Below, piece by piece: positions 60,629-64,000 of a DNA stretch of 64,000 nucleotides (the first letter of the stretch is position 1; every line of letters begins with the position of its first letter). The position numbers and the translations under genes were made by a program. The stretch comes from Paenibacillus pasadenensis DSM 19293. GTDB taxonomy: Bacteria; Bacillota; Bacilli; Paenibacillales; Paenibacillaceae. The DNA lies in the NCBI RefSeq assembly GCF_000422485.1, contig NZ_AULW01000052.1, positions 23,532 to 87,531 of the forward strand. Direction: 5' to 3'. The notes beneath the pieces were generated by a model. That model saw only the letters and a program-made list of their open reading frames with translations. It was not told the DNA's origin and did no database searches.

Positions 60629-61492
60629 TCAGCTCCGCCGGAACGAAGCGCGGTACGCCCGCGGCGGCATGCGCACGATCGACTTGAACACTTTTTCGAA
60701 ATGCGGAAAGCTGTCGAAGCCGACCTGCCCGGCGATCGCCGTGATGCGCTCGTCCGTCTCGCGCAGCAGCCGCTGGGCCGCCTTGATCCGCGTCAGCGCG
60801 ACGTACTCGGTGAAGGCGAAGCCCATGTGGCGCTTGAACGAACGGCTCAGATGGCTCGGGCTGAGGAAAAAGCGCTCGCTCAACCCGCCCAGCGTCAGCG
60901 GCTCGGCATAGCTCTCGGAAATGCAGCGCGCCACCGCGGCCATCCGCTCGGCGGCCGGCGACGCCGACGGCTCCGGCTGGCGGCGGCTCTGCTCGCGGCG
61001 CGTCAGCCGCGCCGCGAGCAGCAGCGCCTGCTCGGCGAGGCGCCGAGCCGCCAGCCCATGCCCCGGCTGACGCTCCTGCAGCTCGCGCAGCAGCTCATGG
61101 AGCAGCCGCTCGAGCCGCATTCCTTCCGGACCGGACGCGGCCAGCACCCGCCTGCCTTCCCGGAACGGCGAGCGCAGCAGCTCCGCCTCTTCCTCCGGCC
61201 GTCCCTCGAACCAGGCGTCGTCGTAGTAGATCACGATCCGCTCGTGGCCCGGCTCTCCGGCGTCGAACGTCTTGTGCACCTCGCCGCCCGGCACGAAGAC
61301 GAGATCGCCGCTCCGCACCGGGTATACCCGGTCGCCGATGAAGTAGCTCCGCTCGCCCTGGAACAGGTAGTACAGCTCATGCTGCGGGTGCATGTGGTCC
61401 TCCGCCATCGCGTAAAAGCCCTCGCGCCGGTTGTACTCGAGCCTGACGCGCGCGTCCTCCGAGACGTACCTCAGCTCCACGGTTTCGTTCAT
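60629..61492 (-). CDS. AraC-family transcriptional regulator
   Basis: A 287-residue regulator. The N-terminal cupin sensor (HPQHELYYLFQGERSYFIGDRVYPVRSGDLVFVPGGEVHKTF) and the C-terminal HTH pair (LTLGGLSERFFLSPSHLSRSFKRHMGFAFTEYVALTRIKAAQRLL, then ITAIAGQVGFDSFPHFEKVFKSIVRMPPRAYR) are complete. AGGAGG precedes the ATG. The small hairpin CGCAA/TTGCG (61508-61520) lies next to the ribosome site. It is divergent from the Gfo/Idh/MocA dehydrogenase gene and probably regulates it. Confidence 0.9.
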   Translation of the reverse strand: MNETVELRYVSEDARVRLEYNRREGFYAMAEDHMHPQHELYYLFQGERSYFIGDRVYPVRSGDLVFVPGGEVHKTFDAGEPGHERIVIYYDDAWFEGRPEEEAELLRSPFREGRRVLAASGPEGMRLERLLHELLRELQERQPGHGLAARRLAEQALLLAARLTRREQSRRQPEPSASPAAERMAAVARCISESYAEPLTLGGLSERFFLSPSHLSRSFKRHMGFAFTEYVALTRIKAAQRLLRETDERITAIAGQVGFDSFPHFEKVFKSIVRMPPRAYRASFRRS

Positions 61493-61623
61493 CCCGCCGC
61501 CTCCTAGCGCAAAAATTGCGTCCTTTCTCTGAATTCTAGCATAATCGCAGAGGAAATACGCTTGATCTTGCGGTACGCTTGCCTCATCAACATCAACGGA
61601 AAGAGGAAAGGGAGAGTGCGAGC

Positions 61624-62922
61624 ATGAGCGCGAAACGGAAGACCTATGCCCAGGTCGGCACCGGCGGCCGGGCCGAATTCTACTATGGAGCGATCGCCTC
61701 GACGTTCCAGGAGACGAGCGAGCTCGTCGCCTTTTGCGACATCAACGAGACGCGGATGGACTACGCCAACCGGATGCTGGTCGAAAAGTACGGTAGCCGC
61801 GCGGTGCCGACGTACCGGAGCGACCGCTTCGAGGAGATGATCGCGGCGGAGAAGCCCGACTGCGTCATCGTCACGAGCGTCGACCGCACGCATCACGCCT
61901 ACATCATCCGGGCGCTCGAGCTCGGCTGCGACGTCATCACCGAGAAGCCGATGACCGTCGACGCCGAGAAATGCCAGCAGATCCTCGACGCGGCGGAGCG
62001 GACCGGACGCAGCGTCCGCGTCACGTTCAACTACCGCTATGCCCCGCATCATACGAAGGCGCGCGAGCTGATCGAGTCGGGCGCGATCGGCGACGTGACG
62101 AGCGTGCATTTCGAGTGGCTGCTCAATACGCAGCACGGCGCGGACTACTTCCGCCGCTGGCATCGCGACAAGCGCAACAGCGGCGGCCTGCTCGTGCACA
62201 AGTCGACGCATCACTTCGACCTCGTCAACTTCTGGATCGGCTCCGAGCCGGAAACCGTCTTCGCGATGGGCGACCTGCGCTTCTACGGCCGCGAGAACGC
62301 CGAGGCGCGCGGCGTCACGGCGTTCTACGACCGGGCGACCGGCAGCGAGCTCGCTCAGGACGATCACTTCGCCCTCCATCTCGACCGCAACGAGCATCTG
62401 AAGGCGATGTACCTCGACGCGGAAAAAGAAGACGGCTACCGCCGCGACCAGAGCGTATTCGGCGACGGCATCTCGATCGAGGACACGATGAGCGTGCTCG
62501 TCCGGTACAAGAACAAGGCGCTGCTGACGTATTCGCTGAACGCCTACATGCCTTGGGAGGGCTACCGGATCTCGTTCAGCGGCACGAAGGGCCGGATCGA
62601 GATGAGCGTCGTCGAGCAGTCGTACGTCAACTCGGGCGGCGACAAGGCGCTCGAGGGGGCGGCCAAGGGCGTCAGCCTGCTCGTGCTGCCGATGTTCGGC
62701 GAGCCTTGGCAGGCCGAGATCGAGCGCAAGGAGGGCGGCCACGGCGGCGGCGATCCGGAGCTGCTGCGCGACCTGTTCGGCGAGCCGCTGCCCGACCGGT
62801 TCCGGCGCGCGGCGGACCATATCGACGGCGCTCGCTCCATCCTGACCGGCATCGCCGCCAACCGCTCGATCGCGACCGGCCTGCCGGTGCGGACGGACAG
62901 CCTGGTGCGCTTCGCTCGGTAG
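61624..62922 (+). CDS. Gfo/Idh/MocA family oxidoreductase
   Basis: A 432-residue NAD(P)-dependent dehydrogenase. The Rossmann motif is QVGTGGRAEFYYGAI (GxGGRxxF variant) and the EKP motif is DVITEKPMTVD. Active-site region residues are NYRYAPHHTKARELI and KSTHHFDLVNFWIG, the HHFD-type motif supplying the catalytic His. GGGAGAG precedes the ATG. It is divergent from an AraC regulator, so a single sugar- or inositol-type catabolic step is likely. The substrate is unknown. It is not closely similar to the dehydrogenase at 38265-39560. Confidence 0.88.
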   Translation: MSAKRKTYAQVGTGGRAEFYYGAIASTFQETSELVAFCDINETRMDYANRMLVEKYGSRAVPTYRSDRFEEMIAAEKPDCVIVTSVDRTHHAYIIRALELGCDVITEKPMTVDAEKCQQILDAAERTGRSVRVTFNYRYAPHHTKARELIESGAIGDVTSVHFEWLLNTQHGADYFRRWHRDKRNSGGLLVHKSTHHFDLVNFWIGSEPETVFAMGDLRFYGRENAEARGVTAFYDRATGSELAQDDHFALHLDRNEHLKAMYLDAEKEDGYRRDQSVFGDGISIEDTMSVLVRYKNKALLTYSLNAYMPWEGYRISFSGTKGRIEMSVVEQSYVNSGGDKALEGAAKGVSLLVLPMFGEPWQAEIERKEGGHGGGDPELLRDLFGEPLPDRFRRAADHIDGARSILTGIAANRSIATGLPVRTDSLVRFAR

Positions 62923-62932
62923 GGCGGGCGCA

Positions 62933-62982
62933 GGAGCTGGGGGCGAGGGGTGGCGCCGGAGCTGGGGGCAAGGGGTGGCGCC
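62933..62982. repeat. 25-bp direct repeat, two copies
   Basis: GGAGCTGGGGGC followed by GAGGGGTGGCGCC occurs at 62933-62957 and 62958-62982 with one base difference. It lies directly behind the dehydrogenase gene. The rest of 62923-63229 holds the sixth palindromic repeat and the IS end; no gene or terminator was seen. Confidence 0.8.
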
Positions 62983-63077
62983 GGTGCGGCGGGCGTAGTG
63001 TGGCGCGGCGGGAACGTACAAACACAAAATCGCACTCCTCGCGGCTCCCCCCCTCCCGCCTTCCGGTCACTAACCAA

Positions 63078-63105
63078 AATCCAAGGCACTTTTCTGCCTT
63101 GGATT
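63078..63105. repeat. Solo copy of the palindromic repeat
   Basis: AATCCAAGGCA, loop CTTTTC, then TGCCTTGGATT: an 11-base perfect stem. It is the same core as the five-copy array at 37267-37493 and is followed by a related GGCCGATCCGG flank. It lies just upstream of the IS256-type element. Confidence 0.88.
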
Positions 63106-63126
63106 GGCCGATCCGGCCCGAAAAAG

Positions 63127-64000
63127 GTGACGTACAATAAGTTGTGTACCAACATTTGGAGCCTAGCTAGGCACAAAAAAAGTAGGGTATTCTCGGGGTT
63201 ACGACGCCACCAAGAAAGGACCCTACTTCATGACTAGTATAACCGAAAACCACCTGAACCATCTCTTTGAAAATTCTGTCATCCCCTTCGTAAAGGAGCG
63301 GATCGAGTTCCTCATCCGCACGGAGATTCAGCACCACATGGCCGAGGCTGCAGCAGCAGGTATCCGCAACAGCCGAAACGGCTACTACTACCGGGATCTG
63401 CACACCCGCTACGGCCTGATCGAGGATCTGGAGATGCCCCGAGACCGAAACGGCGACTTCCAAACGCAGCTGTTCGAGCCCTATCAGCGGCGCGACGGCT
63501 GGCTGGAGGAGGCCGTCATTCAGATGTACAAAGGCGGCATGCCGACCCGCGACATCGCTCGGTTCATTGAAGGCATGTTCGGTCAAGCATACTCGCCGAC
63601 CACGATCAGCAACATCACCTCGACGGTTCTGGAAGACGTGGAACGCTGGCAGACAAGGCCGCTCGGCAAGCGCTACTCCGTCATTTACCTCGACGGCATG
63701 TACGTCAAGCTCAAGCGCAGCACGGTCAGCGGCGAAGTCGTTTGTTTTGCGATGGGCATCGACGAAGACGGGTACCGATCCATCCTCGGCTTCTACGTCG
63801 GGGGAAAAGAGAGTGCCAACGTATGGCGCGACGTGCTGAAAGACTTGCAGCAGCGCGGCGTGGAGGAAGTTCTGCTTGGCGTATTCGATGGGCTGCCTGG
63901 GCTGGATACGGCCTTCCGGGAAGCCTTTCCCAAAGCCGACGTCCAGCACTGTGTCGTCCACAAAGTGCGCTCGACCTTTCCCAAGATCCGCATGCAGGAC
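63127..64000 (+). mobile_element. IS256-family insertion sequence, left part
   Basis: A transposase gene begins at 63230 and is cut by the window end. The left boundary is uncertain; the AT-richer stretch starting near GTACAATAAGTTGTGTAC (about 63133) is the likely terminal inverted repeat. The right end lies outside, so inverted repeats and target duplication cannot be compared. Confidence 0.7.
63230..64000 (+). CDS. IS256 family (mutator-type) transposase, partial
   Basis: A 257-codon open frame runs off the window without a stop. Family features are the N-terminal region with RNGYYYRDLHTRYGLIEDLEMPRDRNG, the helical LEEAVIQMYKGGMPTRDIARFIEGMFGQAYSPTTIS, the first catalytic Asp in VIYLDGMYVKLKR and the second in LLGVFDGLPGLDTAFREAFPKADVQHCVVHK. 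The catalytic Glu would lie further downstream. AAAGGA precedes ATG 63230. The N-terminal codons are AT-richer than host genes, as expected for a transferred element. Full-length enzymes are about 400 residues. Confidence 0.9.
   Translation, partial: MTSITENHLNHLFENSVIPFVKERIEFLIRTEIQHHMAEAAAAGIRNSRNGYYYRDLHTRYGLIEDLEMPRDRNGDFQTQLFEPYQRRDGWLEEAVIQMYKGGMPTRDIARFIEGMFGQAYSPTTISNITSTVLEDVERWQTRPLGKRYSVIYLDGMYVKLKRSTVSGEVVCFAMGIDEDGYRSILGFYVGGKESANVWRDVLKDLQQRGVEEVLLGVFDGLPGLDTAFREAFPKADVQHCVVHKVRSTFPKIRMQD

Overview
The window is high-GC DNA (roughly two thirds G+C by eye) with strong GGAGG-type ribosome binding sites, frequent GTG and TTG starts, lipoprotein-anchored sugar ABC transporters without their own ATPase, a KhtTU-type K+/H+ antiporter pair, a CcpA-type cre site, and a small protein that may belong to the spore surface. 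This points to a spore-forming Firmicute, most likely a high-GC member of the Paenibacillaceae (Paenibacillus/Cohnella-like). No rRNA, tRNA or CRISPR array was seen, so the species cannot be fixed. About 60 genes are well supported, and most run in short operons.

Layout. 0-17.6 kb is mixed housekeeping: a TPP-enzyme-like pseudoenzyme, an aldo/keto reductase with a DoxX-like protein, a drug efflux pump with its divergent TetR regulator and two palindromic operators, ribokinase, oligoendopeptidase F, khtTU, a possible spore-surface protein, a GNAT protein, aspartase and stress proteins. 17.8-31.2 kb holds alanine dehydrogenase and a divergent PucR regulator, a membrane protein with a GT2 glycosyltransferase, a DUF534/TrpXYZ-type ABC transporter, gpmA, a methyltransferase, and a phytanoyl-CoA dioxygenase/TIM-barrel operon facing an AraC regulator. 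31.2-37.1 kb holds two overlapping glycosyltransferase genes, a lipase-like hydrolase, a 167-bp MITE-like element, pyrrolidone-carboxylate peptidase and an SDR. 37.2-45.7 kb holds a five-copy palindromic repeat array in a 3' UTR, a repeat protein, a complex-carbohydrate ABC operon (LplB/LplC/lipoprotein) ending in a Gfo/Idh/MocA dehydrogenase, a 51-bp minisatellite and a LacI regulator. 45.8-49 kb holds an XRE-cupin regulator followed by tdh-kbl (threonine to glycine plus acetyl-CoA).

49.2-59.6 kb is the most interesting block. It has two adjacent operons that look like organosulfur scavenging. One joins an SsuD-type flavin monooxygenase to a sugar-type ABC importer, a combination that suggests uptake and desulfonation of a sulfonated sugar. 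The other is an ssuB-SBP-permease-permease-monooxygenase operon with two different permeases. A divergent AraC gene and a nearby TetR gene are the likely local regulators. The window ends with an AraC regulator, another Gfo/Idh/MocA dehydrogenase and the left part of an IS256-family element.
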